A stretch of 64,000 nucleotides of DNA from Protopterus annectens (GCF_019279795.1 NC_056749.1:579387506-579451505), one strand, 5' to 3'. Shown: positions 53,835 to 64,000, numbered from the stretch's first letter. The notes: generated by a model from the sequence alone, not told the origin. Made by a program: numbers and translations.

Positions 53835-55790
53835 CCAATATACTAAAAAAAACTCTAACCAATCTAAACAGGCAGCTTAGTGGGTTAATTAATACTTTAA
53901 AGGCTAAATTTGAAGAAAAAACAGTTTTTCAAGCAAAGGACAACCACAAAGCTTTCTATAGCTATGTCTATAACGTCAAAGGAAATACGCAACAATGTGC
54001 AGAACTTATTGTGAATGACATAACCCACATTGAATCGGAAGCCAGTGCAAACCTTTTCGCTGACAGATTCAGCTCAAATTTCCCCCTGATAGTCCAAAGG
54101 AAATACTGCATACCACAATCCCCCCATCCATTACTAGGGAACAGGTGTTCAATACACTTTCTAAGGCCAAGAACACTGCCTTGATGGGCCCTGATTAATT
54201 TCCCAGGACGGCTACTAAATAGCATAAAACATGCCATGTCTGAGCCACTTGAAGCACTTTTCAACTAGAGCCTGCAGTCAGGTTTTGTGCCCAAGAAATG
54301 GAAGATGGCCATTCCTCTGCACATAGTAGGTCCAACAACTGATCTGGGTAACATCAGGCCTATAAGTCTCATCAACCTCATATGTAAATCCATGGAAAGA
54401 ATCATCATGGCCGTGATAAATGAGGACATATGTAAACTCCAAATGCTGGCCCCATCACAGTTAGGCTTTGTTAAAGGAAGGTCATTCCTATGTAATCTGG
54501 TGGACTTCTTTGAGATGGCCTCCAAAGCAATGGATGAGGGCAAGATTGTGCACACAGCTTACCTCGACCTGGTGAAGGCTTTTATACAACACCCCACTCA
54601 GACATTATAGACAAACTCACTAAATTAGGTATAAACCATTTTATCACCTGATGGGTAGCCAACTGGCTCACTTATAGGACCCAGGATGTCAAAATAGGTG
54701 AGGACACCTCCACCAAGTGGCCAGCCAATACTGGAGTTCTCCTAGGGCTCAGTACTGGGTCGACTCTTTTTTAGCACCTGCTTCTCTGAAGTGGATGCAA
54801 GCAAATGCTGAAGGTTTATAGCTTACTAAGTTTGCAGATGATTGCAAGCTGGGGGTGATCATCAACTCCTCTGCAGACACTAGCGTTCTTCAAGAAGGCA
54901 TACATCTGAAAAAAAATGGCACCAAAGCCATGATCTTCAAGTCATTGCTAAGAAATACATAACTGTACCCTTTGGGAGGTCAATATCCCAGCTAATACCA
55001 TGCTGATAATATGCCCCTAAGAGTCGACATAGTGGTCAAGGATCTGGTATGCACATAGACAGTAGCCTTAAGTTCAACCACCATATGGACACAGTGGTGA
55101 GGAAATCCTTTTATGATGCACAACTCATAAGTAAAGGCATGGTATATTGGGCCAAAAAGGTCATTATCCCACTGTACTCTGTCCATATCAGACCAATTAT
55201 AGAGTACAATTCTCCCTTCACTGTATACCTGACTAGGCATATGCAGCAGCTAAAAAGACCTCAGAGGTTCCCTACAAAAAGGATACAAGGAATAACAAAC
55301 ATGCCTTATGTAGTGCACCGTAAAGCCCTTTCCCTCTACTTAGTCTCCTATAGATTGCTGAGGGGTGATCCATGCCTGGCTTACAAGGCACCTGCAAACC
55401 TCCATATGTATGCATCTCCTGCACATTTGTAAATCACACAGTACGAGGAATACAATGTCTAAGGGCATGCATTTTGTCTGTGACTTAAACAGAACCTCCT
55501 GGTGAAACAGATGTGTGTTCCAGAGACTGCACTTCCTATGAAACAGGCTCCCCATCTATGTGAAGCTGAGTTAATCTATTACCAAATTTAAGTGCAACCT
55601 ACAATAGTGGATGGGGGATAGGAAATTTACACCAGGGCTGGCACCTGTATTCCTCATGGAGAGAAGTAGCTTATAAATTCCTGGCCCTCAATGTCTTATC
55701 TGAATACAGAATGGCATTATTCTTTTGGGAAAACTTGGCTAGGCTTAGAAAGGCCCCCATATTGTTAGTCTACTAACAATCTATGAATAT
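53835..55790 (+). pseudogene. CR1-C LINE reverse transcriptase and 3' UTR
   Basis: Plus strand. KKTLTNLNRQLSGLINTLKA and YSYVYNVKGNTQQCAELIVN, then WKMAIPLHIVGPTTDLGN, SLINLICKSMERIIMAVINE, GFVKGRSFLCNLVDFFEMAS and AYLDLVKAF. After frameshifts from 54,600: KFADDCKLGVIINS (FADD kept, about 54,835), VDSSLKFNHHMDTVVRKSFY and MYLTRHMQQLKRP-like VYLTRHMQQLKRP. The 3' UTR ends near 55,790 with the CR1-type TCTATGAATATAC. From 55,112 the sequence is duplicated at 61,102. Confidence 0.88.
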
Positions 55791-57264
55791 ACAAATGCAC
55801 ACTAATTCTGAAAAGCCAAACTAATGACTGTTTAACTTGACCATGATAGCAGTGTTCATCATTTTCATTCACAGAGAGCCATCATACTCAATATTTATTG
55901 CCGAGTTGTTATCTGTAGTGACTTCAGATGCATGATTATAGGACAAAAAAACAATAATGGCCACAGTAATGTATCTCACAGAAATATGCAGTAGCCATAG
56001 TAAAGTATTCCAGTTTACTTCACAAAAATGCACACTGGTTCTGCAAAGCCAGATTAACAACTGCTTAAAATGAGCAGATGACAAATAGTGTCATTTTCAT
56101 CCACAGACAGCCTCCCACTCATATGCAGTAATTACAGATAGTACACCAAGATGTTTGATTGTGATAAAATAATGATCACAGCAATGTATTTCAAGTTTGC
56201 TTCCCACAAACATACAGAAGCCAAAATGAAACATTCCAAATCAACTTCAAATAAATGCACACTAGTCTTGCAAAGCCAGGCTAATGAATGTTTAAAATGA
56301 GGAGATAATATGAAGGTAGGGTACTTTCACTCAGAAACAGCCCCATACACACCCAGTAGTTAGAGCAAATCTGTTGAATATGTACACCTCAAACATCAGA
56401 TGATGATTAAATAATAGTCATAGTAAATATATTTCAACTTTGTTTCACACAGAGTAAACATAGTAAAGTATTCAAACTTGCTTCACAAAAAAAATCACAT
56501 TTCTCCTGCAAAGCCAGAATAATGCCCAAATTATGACAGACAGTTATTTTAATCTATAGACTCTCCCTACAATTAGCAATTATAACTAATTTGTTACCTG
56601 CACATATCTGAGATGCCCAGCTGTAATACAAATAAAATAAAATAATTTAAAATAATGACCACACAAAATATTTAAAACCAATTTTACACAAAACACTGCA
56701 CACAACTGCTTTCCAGCCCTCACCAAAAAGTATGATCTTCCTGGCAAAGCCATCCAATACCCATACATGCTGGAATACTAAGATTAAAAAAAACTCATGC
56801 TACCATGCTGCTGCTGCTAATATTTTGAGCCTTTCTTTTTTCTTGCTATCCCATGATTTTCTGCAACTGAGGAGATGGTGGTTATTACAGAACTATGGCA
56901 ATACCATAGACAATTCTACCTCTTAATCAACTAGCCAGGGTAGTTGAAGGATGAGAAGTACAGAGAAAGGGGAATTTGTTAGTGTGTGCATTTTATTTTT
57001 AATATACTTTCATAGCAGAATGAAATCTTGAGTGTTCTTCAGTATGTATCTGTAGATTTACTTTCTGTCTAATATTAGCAAGTGCTGATAGGGTTAGAAA
57101 AGTATAAGATTTGTTAAGAGTGAAACATTTTATCATGGAATTTGGAACTCGTGCCTAATATGAAATGTTATAAACAAACAGTCAGGAGATCTTAGTTAGC
57201 AAAATTAATGGTGTAGTGTTTATTTTTAATTAGTCAGTGGCAGTTGTATGATTGTTAGAATAAT
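55112..57264. repeat. 2.15-kb direct repeat flanking PLE-2, left copy
   Basis: Matches 61,102-63,254 over its full 2,153 bp with about 2% differences by eye and only one- or two-base indels. It contains the end of CR1-C, four degenerate about 235-bp tandem repeats and about 540 bp of unassigned sequence. Left flank is contiguous with the CR1-C reading; the right end abuts PLE-2. Confidence 0.95.
55793..56725. repeat. Four diverged tandem repeats of about 235 bp
   Basis: Units begin at AAATGCAC-type phrases at 55,793, 56,026, 56,253 and (AAATCAC) 56,492, giving spacings of 233, 227 and 239. Each contains CTGCAAAGCCAG, a TTTTCAT(C)CACAGA-like phrase and TAGTAAAGTATTC. Identity between units is low, so the array is old. 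A second copy lies at 61,784-62,715. Confidence 0.75.
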
Positions 57265-57404
57265 TCCAATGAAAAGTACTGATAGATATAATGCACGGAA
57301 TCCCCAATAAGTGCTAGCTCACCTTAGTGCAACAATGGCAAGAACACACTCTGTTCGTTCATTAAAATCAGCTATTTAATGCCCAAGACAGAATAAAAAC
57401 GATA

Positions 57405-57540
57405 AATACATCCAACAAATTCACTTTGATGCCAAAGTGTTCGAAAGTCCATGAAAATGAAGAACGTAGGTTTCAATACATCCAACAATTCACTTTGATG
57501 CCAAAGTGTTCGAAAGTCCATAAAAATGGAGAACGTAGGT
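57405..57540. repeat. 2 x 70-bp tandem repeat in PLE-2 pLTR
   Basis: Units begin AATACATCCAACAA at 57,405 and 57,475. Each includes TTTGATGCCAAAGTGTTCG and AGAACGTAGGT, with about 4 differences. It lies just downstream (minus sense) of the hammerhead-like motif. Confidence 0.92.
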
Positions 57541-57577
57541 TAAGCGCTTTCACCCGATAATCAGGCTTCTTCAGAAC
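57538..57577 (-). ncRNA. Hammerhead ribozyme-like motif of PLE-2
   Basis: Minus strand: GUU, CUGAAGA (57,574-57,568), extra A, 6-bp stem II GCCUGA/UCGGGU with UUA loop, GAAA, GCGCUU, AAC. Stem I GUU/AAC. Core intact. Confidence 0.82.
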
Positions 57578-57914
57578 ACTGTATACCTGAATAATACGCC
57601 TTAAATAGATATTTTGGTGCCAAAAATGTTTCAAATAATTAAAGGGACATTGCCCTGTAGTTGTGTTTATCCTAAAGTTGTTTCCCATACTTTTTAGCTA
57701 AGCATTCGCTATGAGTGCAAAATATTCATCAAAGTGTGCACAAGTCTAAATGACTATCAAAACTACAAGTATGTTACATAGTGAACACTTAATTTACATG
57801 TAATACCATCAATGATGCAAATAACATCTTGCTGACTTTTACGAAACATCTCATAACAGTGATCTGTCAGTTATTAATTATAATAAAATATGCTGAAAGC
57901 GATATCACTGAACA

Positions 57915-57916
<2 letters not shown>

Positions 57917-57973
<57 letters not shown>

Positions 57974-58015
57974 TAAAATAATATATATATATCTACACTA
58001 CTATATATATATATA
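57917..58015. repeat. (TA)n microsatellite in PLE-2 3' UTR
   Basis: About 27 TA units then shorter TA runs separated by GTCTAAAATA and CTACACTAC. Confidence 0.95.
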
Positions 58016-58790
58016 TTGATTTTTTAAAAAATGTGTAAAAATCTTGATAAAATAAAACTGCTGCGCTTTTAAATATGCGCTGATCTTTTGTTGTTAAATG
58101 TACAATCAAACATTGTCTACTTATTCTCCTGTATTTGTCTTGAAATAAAAATTGATAGGTGGATGCTTCCTCTTGATATTCGCACAATTTATACAAAGTA
58201 TTGCTGGTGGCTATTGCCCATTTATATTCTATTACGCACCAGTAATGAAAAAACATAAAAAATTTGTTCTATCACTATTCCTACATATGTATAATATACA
58301 GGGCATATAAAGTGTGTCAAATATTAAAGTATTAAAGTGTTGGTTTTATCTTCGTACTATGTCACTTGTCATAGTGGATGTTTAATTAATATAACTCCCA
58401 ATTACATAATATCATATCTATAGTTAAACTGTGTCAAATGAAAGCTATAGCAGCTGACCTAAGTTCAAATGAAGAACGAGTATATGATAACCATACACAG
58501 ATCTTTTTTAAATATGTTTTGGGTAACATATTATTCTACTATCTATATTCTCCTTTAAAGTTAAGGAATCCTATAAAGGGATGACTGTCCTTCTAGATGA
58601 ATATAATGATGAAAATTACTCCATAACTTAAATATTATTGTAAATAAAATTTATTGTACATAAAATTTACTAATCCTGATTATTATATGTCTATAGTTCA
58701 AATAAATAATGAATTAATTAAAATTGGTCTTATCTAATATAAATTTATATAATTATATTAAAAAATAAGCTAATTAATTTTCATCAAAAA

Positions 58791-61101
58791 TTAATGTGTT
58801 AAAATTGATTTTAATGAAATACTGTCATTTAATCCAGGTATGGTGGTAGCATCCAAATAGATTTGCCACCATACCTCCTTATATAATAGATGTGTTTTAA
58901 TGTCACCCCCTCTAGGGTCAACTTTAATAGTATCAATTATTGCAAATTTAAATCCTTTAGTATGTCCCTTGGTTTCTACGTGTCTTGAAAGTTCGTTGGT
59001 TGAATCCTTCTTCCTAATTTTATAATTATGTTCATAAATGCGTTTATTTAAACTCCTCTCTGTCTTTCCCATGTAGTAACAATGGCATTGATTACAAGTC
59101 GCCAAATATACTATCATTTTAGAGTTGCAATTGCCCTTTGAACACTTTATTTTGGTTCTCATAATATTTTGTAGTTTAATTTCCTTAATTTCATTAATGT
59201 AATTACATTGATTGCAACGTCCACATTTCTTAGTATAATCTTCTATTGTGATATTATGCTTCCTGTCATATTGTATGTGTTTTTGCAATAACATTTTAAT
59301 ATTGTTACCCATTTTATAGACTATTCCTGGTTTCATTCCCATTACTTGAGATGATATAGAGTCACCAGTTATTAAATACCAATATTTAGTCAATAAATCA
59401 ATAATATCTCTAGATACGTGACTGTATAACATAATGAATGCTCTCTGATGGTTAGTCTTGATATTTTTATTTTTACCACCGTTAGTATTCAAGTCAGTGG
59501 AGGGTTCTCCTAATATATGTTTCCCTAATCCTAATAGGGGTTTATACTTTTTTCCCCACTCTTCTAAAATATATTTGGTCACGTTGTCCATCATATCAAT
59601 GGGGTATCCCCTATCTTTGAACATAGTTGTTATTGTATTTAGTTCACAAACCAAAGTGTTGAAGTCCGATGCAATTCTACAGGCCTGAATACATTGACCC
59701 TTGTAGATATTATATTTGAGTTTAGTGGGATGAAAACTATTATATTGCAAATAGTCATTTGAAAATGTATTTTTCCTATGTATTCTGGAATGTAATTTTC
59801 CTTTATGTTCATAAATGAAGGTATCCAAATAGGCTATACCAGTAGGATTATATGCAAAGGTGAATTTTAAAAATGCATTACTACCGTTAAGAAAGTGTAT
59901 AAATTGTTCTAGTTATTCCAAACCAGAATTCCAGAGAATGTAAATATCATCTAGAAATCTAGAATAATACTCAATATGATGAAAATATGTACTGGGAAAA
60001 AGTGTGTTGCGTTCCCAATCCAGCATGACCAGGTTGGCAAAGATGGGAGCACAAGCTGCTCCCATAGCTACCCCCCTGGTCTGCTTGAAATGTTCCCCTT
60101 CATAATAAATGAAGTTATGTTCTAATACGATATTCATACACTCAATGATCAAATTAATTTCATCCCAATCTAAATCAGAAAATCTTCTCATACTGTTGGT
60201 AAAGGCCTCCAGTCCTTTCTCTTTGGGTATGCATGAAAATAGGTCTATCACGTCTATTGTGACAAATAACCATCCCTTATTCCATTTTTCTATAGGATAT
60301 ACCTTCAAAAATTCCCAAGAATCTTTCACCATATGAGGTATTTTGTCATATATATGTTTAAGTCTCACATCTATATATTTACCTATAGGGAATGTTTTAG
60401 ATTCACTTCCAGAAGTGATCGGCCTGAAAGGAGGATCATTGATGGATTTATGAATTTTAGGTATTCCAACCAATGTAGCTAATCTTGGATACTTAACAGT
60501 CAAAAATTTGTGTAAATCTGTATTAATCCTACCATCTATAAGAAATTAATCTAAATATGAATCTATTCTCCGATAAGCGATATTGATTTCATTAATGGAA
60601 ATTGATTCATAATTACCTGTGTCATAGAGTAGGTCGTACATTTTCTTATTATATTCATGGGTCTCAAAAATAACAATCCCCCTCCTTTGTCTGGTTTCAT
60701 GACCCTGATACTAGAATCCATTTGTAATTCCTTTAATGTATCAATTTCTCATGTGGTGAGATTACTATAACCTTTATGATGTTGTGTCTTGTATAAATTG
60801 TACAACTCCCTAGTCATTATTTTTTCATACATTTCAACCACAGGACAACCAATAGGTACAAATGAACTTTTCACAGTCAGATCAGTATTGTTTTTTTCTA
60901 ATATATTTTCTTGCTGTTGTTTTTTGTTGGAACCTTTTTCATTAAACATTATAGCTAAGTTCATCTTTCTTGTGAATTTTTTCACTTCACATATACTATC
61001 AACCAGATCAAACCTTGGTGTGGGGATAAATTTCATACCCTTAGCCAGGATATTGAAATGTCCTTCATGAATTTCTAATTTGGAATAGTTATAAATATTA
61101 A
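58791..61101 (-). pseudogene. PLE-2 polyprotein (RT + GIY-YIG), lightly damaged
   Basis: Minus strand, stop at 58,791. Order: LAKGMKFIPTPRFDLVD and MKPDKGGGIVIFE (PLE N-terminal signature), a stop near 60,548, then LVGIPKIHKSINDPPFRPIT, motif A TIDVIDLFSCIPKEKG, motif B GVAMGAACAPIFANLVM and motif C YSRFLDDIYILW (both Asp kept). A stop follows at 59,913. A 345-codon ORF then carries the RT thumb, the zinc-binding CGRCNQC, and GIY-YIG motifs IVYLATCNQCHCYYMGKTER, LNKRIYEHNY and YKEVWWQIYL. Only about three disabling changes are seen, so this is the best-preserved PLE here. The ATG at 61,111 lies in flanking DNA and is not the native start. Confidence 0.92.
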
Positions 61102-63254
61102 TATGATGCACAACTCATAAGTAAAGGCATGGTATATTAGGCCAAAAAGGTCATTATCCCACTGTACTCTGTCCATATTAGACCAATTATAAAGTACAAT
61201 TCTCCCTTCACTGTATACCTGACTAAGCATATGCAGCAGCTAAAAAGACCTCAGAGGTTCCTTACAAAAAGGATACAAGGAATAACAAACATGCCTTATG
61301 TAGTGCACCTTAAAGCCCTTTCCCTCTATTTAGTCTCCTATAGATTGCTGAGGGGTGATCCATGCCTGGCTTACAAGGCACCTGCAAACCTCCATATGTA
61401 TGCATATCCTGCACATTTGTAAATCACACAGTACGAGGAATACAATGTCTAAGGGCATGCATTTTGTCTGTGACTTAAACAGAACCTGCTGGTGAAACAG
61501 ATGTGTGTTCCAGAGACTGCACTTCCTATGAAACAGGCTCCCCATCTATGTGAAGCTGAGTTAATCTATTACCAAATTTAAGTGCAACCTACAATAGTGG
61601 ATGGGGGATAGGAAATTTACACCAGGGCTGGCACCTGTATTCCTCATGGAGAGAAGTAGCTTATAAATCCCTGGCCCTCAATGTCTTATTTGAATACAGA
61701 ATGGCATTATTATTTTGGGAAAACTTGGCTAGGCTTAGAAAGGCCCCCATATTGTTAGTCTACTAATAATCTATGAATATACAAATGCACACTAATTCTG
61801 AAAAGCCAAACTAATGACTGTTTAACTTGACCATGATAGCAGTGTTCATCATTTTCATCCACAGAGAGCCATCATACTCAATATTTATTGCCGAGTTGTT
61901 ATCTTTAGTGACTTCAGATGCATGATTATAGGAAAAAAAAAACAATAATGGCCACAGTAATGTATCTCACAGAAATATGCAGTAGCCATAGTAAAGTATT
62001 CCAGTTTACTTCACAAAAATGCACACTGGTTCTGCAAAGCCAGATTAACAACTGTTTAAAATGAGCAGATGACAAATAGTGTCATTTTCATCCACGGACA
62101 GCCTCCCACTCATATGCAGTAATTACAGATAGTACACCAAGATGTTTGATTGTGATAAAATAATAATCACAGTAATGTATTTCAAGTTTGCTTCCAACAA
62201 AATTCAGGAGCCAAAATGAAACATTCCAAATCAACTTCAAATAAATGCACACTAGTCTTGCAAAGGCAGGCTAATGAATGTTTAAAATGAGGAGATAACA
62301 TGAAGGTAGGGTACTTTCACTCAGACACAGCTCCATACACACCCAGTAGTTAGAGCAAATCTGTTGAATATGTACACCTCAAACATCAGATGATGATTAA
62401 ATAATGGTCATAGTAAATATATTTCAACTTTGTTTCACACAGAGTAAACATAGTAAAGTATTCAAACTTGCTTCACAAAAAAAATCACATTTGTCCTGCA
62501 AAGCCAGAATAATGCCCAAATGATGGCAGACAGTTATTTTAATCTATGGACTCTCCCTACAATTAGCAATTGTAACTAATTTGTTGCCTGCACATATCTG
62601 AGATGTCCAGCTGTAATAAAAATAAAATAAAATAATTTAAAATAATAACCACACAAAATATTTAAAACCAATTTTACACAAAACACTGCACACAACTGCT
62701 TTCCAGCCCTCACCAAAAAGTATGATCTTCCCGGCAAAGCCATCCAATACCCATACATGCTGGAATACTAAGATTAAAAAAAACTCATGCTACCATGCTG
62801 CTGCTGCTAATATTTTGAGCCTTTCTTTTTTCTTACTATCCCATGATTTTCTGCAACTGAGGAGATGGTAGTTATTGCAGAACTATGGCAATACCATAGA
62901 CAATTCTACCTCTTAATCAACTAGCAAGGGTAGTTCAAGGGTGAGAAGTAGAGAGAAAGGGGAATTTGTTAGTGTGTGCATTTTATTTTTAATATACTTT
63001 CATAGCAGAATGAAATCTTGAGTGTTCTTCAGTATGTATCTGTAGATTTACTTTCTGTCTAATATTAGCAAGTGCTGACAGGGATAGAAAAGTATAAGAT
63101 TTGTTAAGAGTGAAACATTTTATCATGGAATTTGGAACTCGTGCCTAATATGAAATGTTATAAACAAACAGTCAGGAGATCTTAGTTAGCAAAATTAATG
63201 CTGTTGTGTTTATTTTTAAATAGCCAGTGGCAGTTGTATGATTGTTAGAATAAT
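61102..63254. repeat. 2.15-kb direct repeat flanking PLE-2, right copy
   Basis: Starts TATGATGCACAACTC in mid-CR1, immediately after PLE-2, and repeats the CR1 end (ORF 61,231-61,422), the about 235-bp array and the following sequence to TTGTTAGAATAAT at 63,254. Beyond that it continues into the LTR-element candidate, where the left copy enters PLE-2. Confidence 0.95.
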
Positions 63255-63417
63255 GTTACTTTAAATGAAAAAAGGTATAAAATACCAGAATTCTAGTAGT
63301 TCAAGGAGACAGGATCTTGATTTTCTAGTCTCCCACATATGTGTCTTTCTGTGCAATAAGGGAGATTGTTATTCTCCACTGAACTGCCTCATGTGAAAGT
63401 TATTTGGTACCTTAACA
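63254..63417 (+). promoter_or_regulatory. Possible 5' LTR (at least its 3' part) of an LTR retroelement
   Basis: Ends in AACA immediately before a primer-binding-site-like sequence. It contains a TATA box (GGTATAAAATACC, about 63,275) and a possible AATAAG polyadenylation signal near 63,355. The LTR 5' edge is not determinable without the 3' LTR. It may extend left into the duplicated 2.15-kb region. Confidence 0.5.
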
Positions 63418-63420
63418 GTT

Positions 63421-63438
63421 TGGTGCCATGCTACTTGG
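63421..63438 (+). other. Primer-binding-site-like sequence
   Basis: TGGTGCCATGCTACTTGG starts three bases after the CA end of the candidate LTR. TGG at this position is the universal complement of a tRNA CCA end. The first seven bases fit a tRNA ending GGCACCA (histidine-type), but the rest does not match closely. Confidence 0.45.
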
Positions 63439-63599
63439 AGTTCTGATCTTTTTGTGTGCTGCTGCATTACAAATTGCCACTGTGCCCAAAAGAGAGCCAG
63501 TTTTTTGTCTGGCAATTTTCTGGTGTAACTATATGCTATTTTAAATTGTAGCTGAGTCTAAAGTCTCAGTAGATAAACTTTACTAAATCTTTCTCCACT

Positions 63600-64000
63600 A
63601 GTTAACAGAGGGGTAATGAGGTATCAGCATCTTGTTAGTCAACTTTTAATGACAGGCAAGAAGAATCTAAAAATAAGGAAAAGGAATTTGTAGTTAGAAG
63701 CTTAAAATAGTACTCAGCTAGATTAAAATCACAGCTGCAGGCAGCTAATAGAACAGTTAATGCTTAAAATATTACTCAGCTAGGTTAAAATCACAGCTGC
63801 AGGTAGCTAATAGAACAGTTAATACTTTACAAAAATGTTTAGATGAAAAGTTCCATTCCTGGGGTATGTTTCCTTTAAGACAGTTAGAAAAATTCTCACT
63901 CACACAGCCAGAGTCATTTAATGATGACTGGCCTGTGTCACCTTTTGCACCCTTTCCACCTTATGATCCACCTGTGCCTCAAGAAACTGACAGTTCACAA
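63600..64000 (+). pseudogene. Gag-like N-terminal region of an endogenous LTR element (runs off window)
   Basis: An open frame from about 63,761 to the window end is charged in its first half and Pro/Phe-rich at the end (FAPFPPYDPPVP). This resembles the N-terminal part of a retroviral-type gag after a leader. Upstream, a 62-bp segment is duplicated (63,700-63,761 and 63,762-63,823). Since 62 is not a multiple of three, the copy shifts the frame, and a TAG and a TAA fall in the first unit. Assignment rests on position after the LTR/PBS and composition, not on a capsid motif. Confidence 0.4.

Larger units (their letters stand above)
57265..61101 (-). mobile_element. PLE-2, 5'-truncated Penelope-like element between long direct repeats
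   Basis: 3,837 bp exactly filling the gap between the two 2.15-kb repeats. On the minus strand: coding region 61,101-58,791, AT-rich 3' UTR with a TA microsatellite (57,917-58,015), and pLTR with a hammerhead-like motif and a 2 x 70-bp tandem repeat. The N-terminal third of the polyprotein (present in PLE-1) is missing, and only one pLTR is present. Other PLEs here have 12-17 bp target duplications, so the 2.15-kb flanks are exceptional. Confidence 0.9.

Noticed and set aside
55112-63254. Reading the two 2.15-kb repeats as LTRs of one element
   Set aside because: The left copy begins inside a CR1 RT frame and the repeats carry no terminal TG...CA, TATA or primer site positions relative to PLE-2; they are duplicated flanking DNA.
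1-64000. CRISPR arrays, bacterial operons or a novel prokaryotic defence system
   Set aside because: No regularly spaced short repeats with unique spacers, no dense gene arrangement; all structure is that of a vertebrate repeat landscape.

Overview
The window looks like repeat-dense intergenic or intronic DNA from a large-genome vertebrate. I find no host exon, tRNA, rRNA, CRISPR array or bacterial-type gene. A tRNA-headed V-SINE whose tail matches the L2-type LINEs in the same window, together with abundant CR1, L2, Penelope-like (PLE) and DIRS elements and hAT-like MITEs, fits a lungfish best. V-SINEs are known from lungfish (Lun1) as well as other fishes. A salamander or another large-genome vertebrate cannot be excluded. 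The organism assignment is inference.

Layout. 1-7.4 kb: non-coding DNA with a V-SINE, microsatellites, a CR1 ORF1 scrap and an AT-rich block full of ATTGG (inverted CCAAT) motifs, ending in a decayed hammerhead-like PLE end. 7.6-9.85 kb: plus-strand CR1 LINE split by a hAT-like MITE. 9.9-17.7 kb: mostly unrecognised, with two copies of a second MITE. 17.7-25.6 kb: a nearly full-length minus-strand CR1 (zinc finger, SGNH esterase, endonuclease, RT) invaded by a second CR1, an L2 and PLE ends. 25.6-32.1 kb: non-coding, with SINEs, an L2 3' end and a long CA/TG palindrome. 32.1-36.8 kb: degraded minus-strand DIRS1-like element (gag, RT, RNase H, tyrosine recombinase) carrying two MITEs. 39.1-49.7 kb: three Penelope-like elements nested one inside another within an RTE-like LINE, each bounded by a visible target-site duplication. 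50.0-55.8 kb: plus-strand CR1 interrupted by two nested minus-strand L2-like LINEs. 55.1-63.3 kb: a 5'-truncated PLE sitting exactly between two roughly 2,153-bp direct repeats. The right edge holds the 5' end of an LTR retroelement or endogenous retrovirus (possible LTR, primer-binding site, gag-like start).

The unifying signal is a small RNA motif in the terminal pLTRs of the Penelope-like elements. It consists of CTGANGA plus one extra A, a variable hairpin, GAAA, then a near-palindromic GCGCTT. The three nucleotides before the CTGA core pair with those after the GCGCTT in most copies. The pairing sequences differ between families (GGU/ACC, CAC/GUG, AUU/AAU, GUU/AAC, AUC/GAU), which is compensatory covariation. 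These are type I hammerhead-ribozyme-like motifs, and at least eleven full or partial copies lie in 64 kb.

Almost all coding sequence is broken. The best-preserved proteins are the RT core of one CR1 (19,861-20,835, FADD intact) and the RT/GIY-YIG polyprotein of the 57-61 kb PLE (FLDD intact). Coordinates of decayed elements are approximate unless a target-site duplication is stated.
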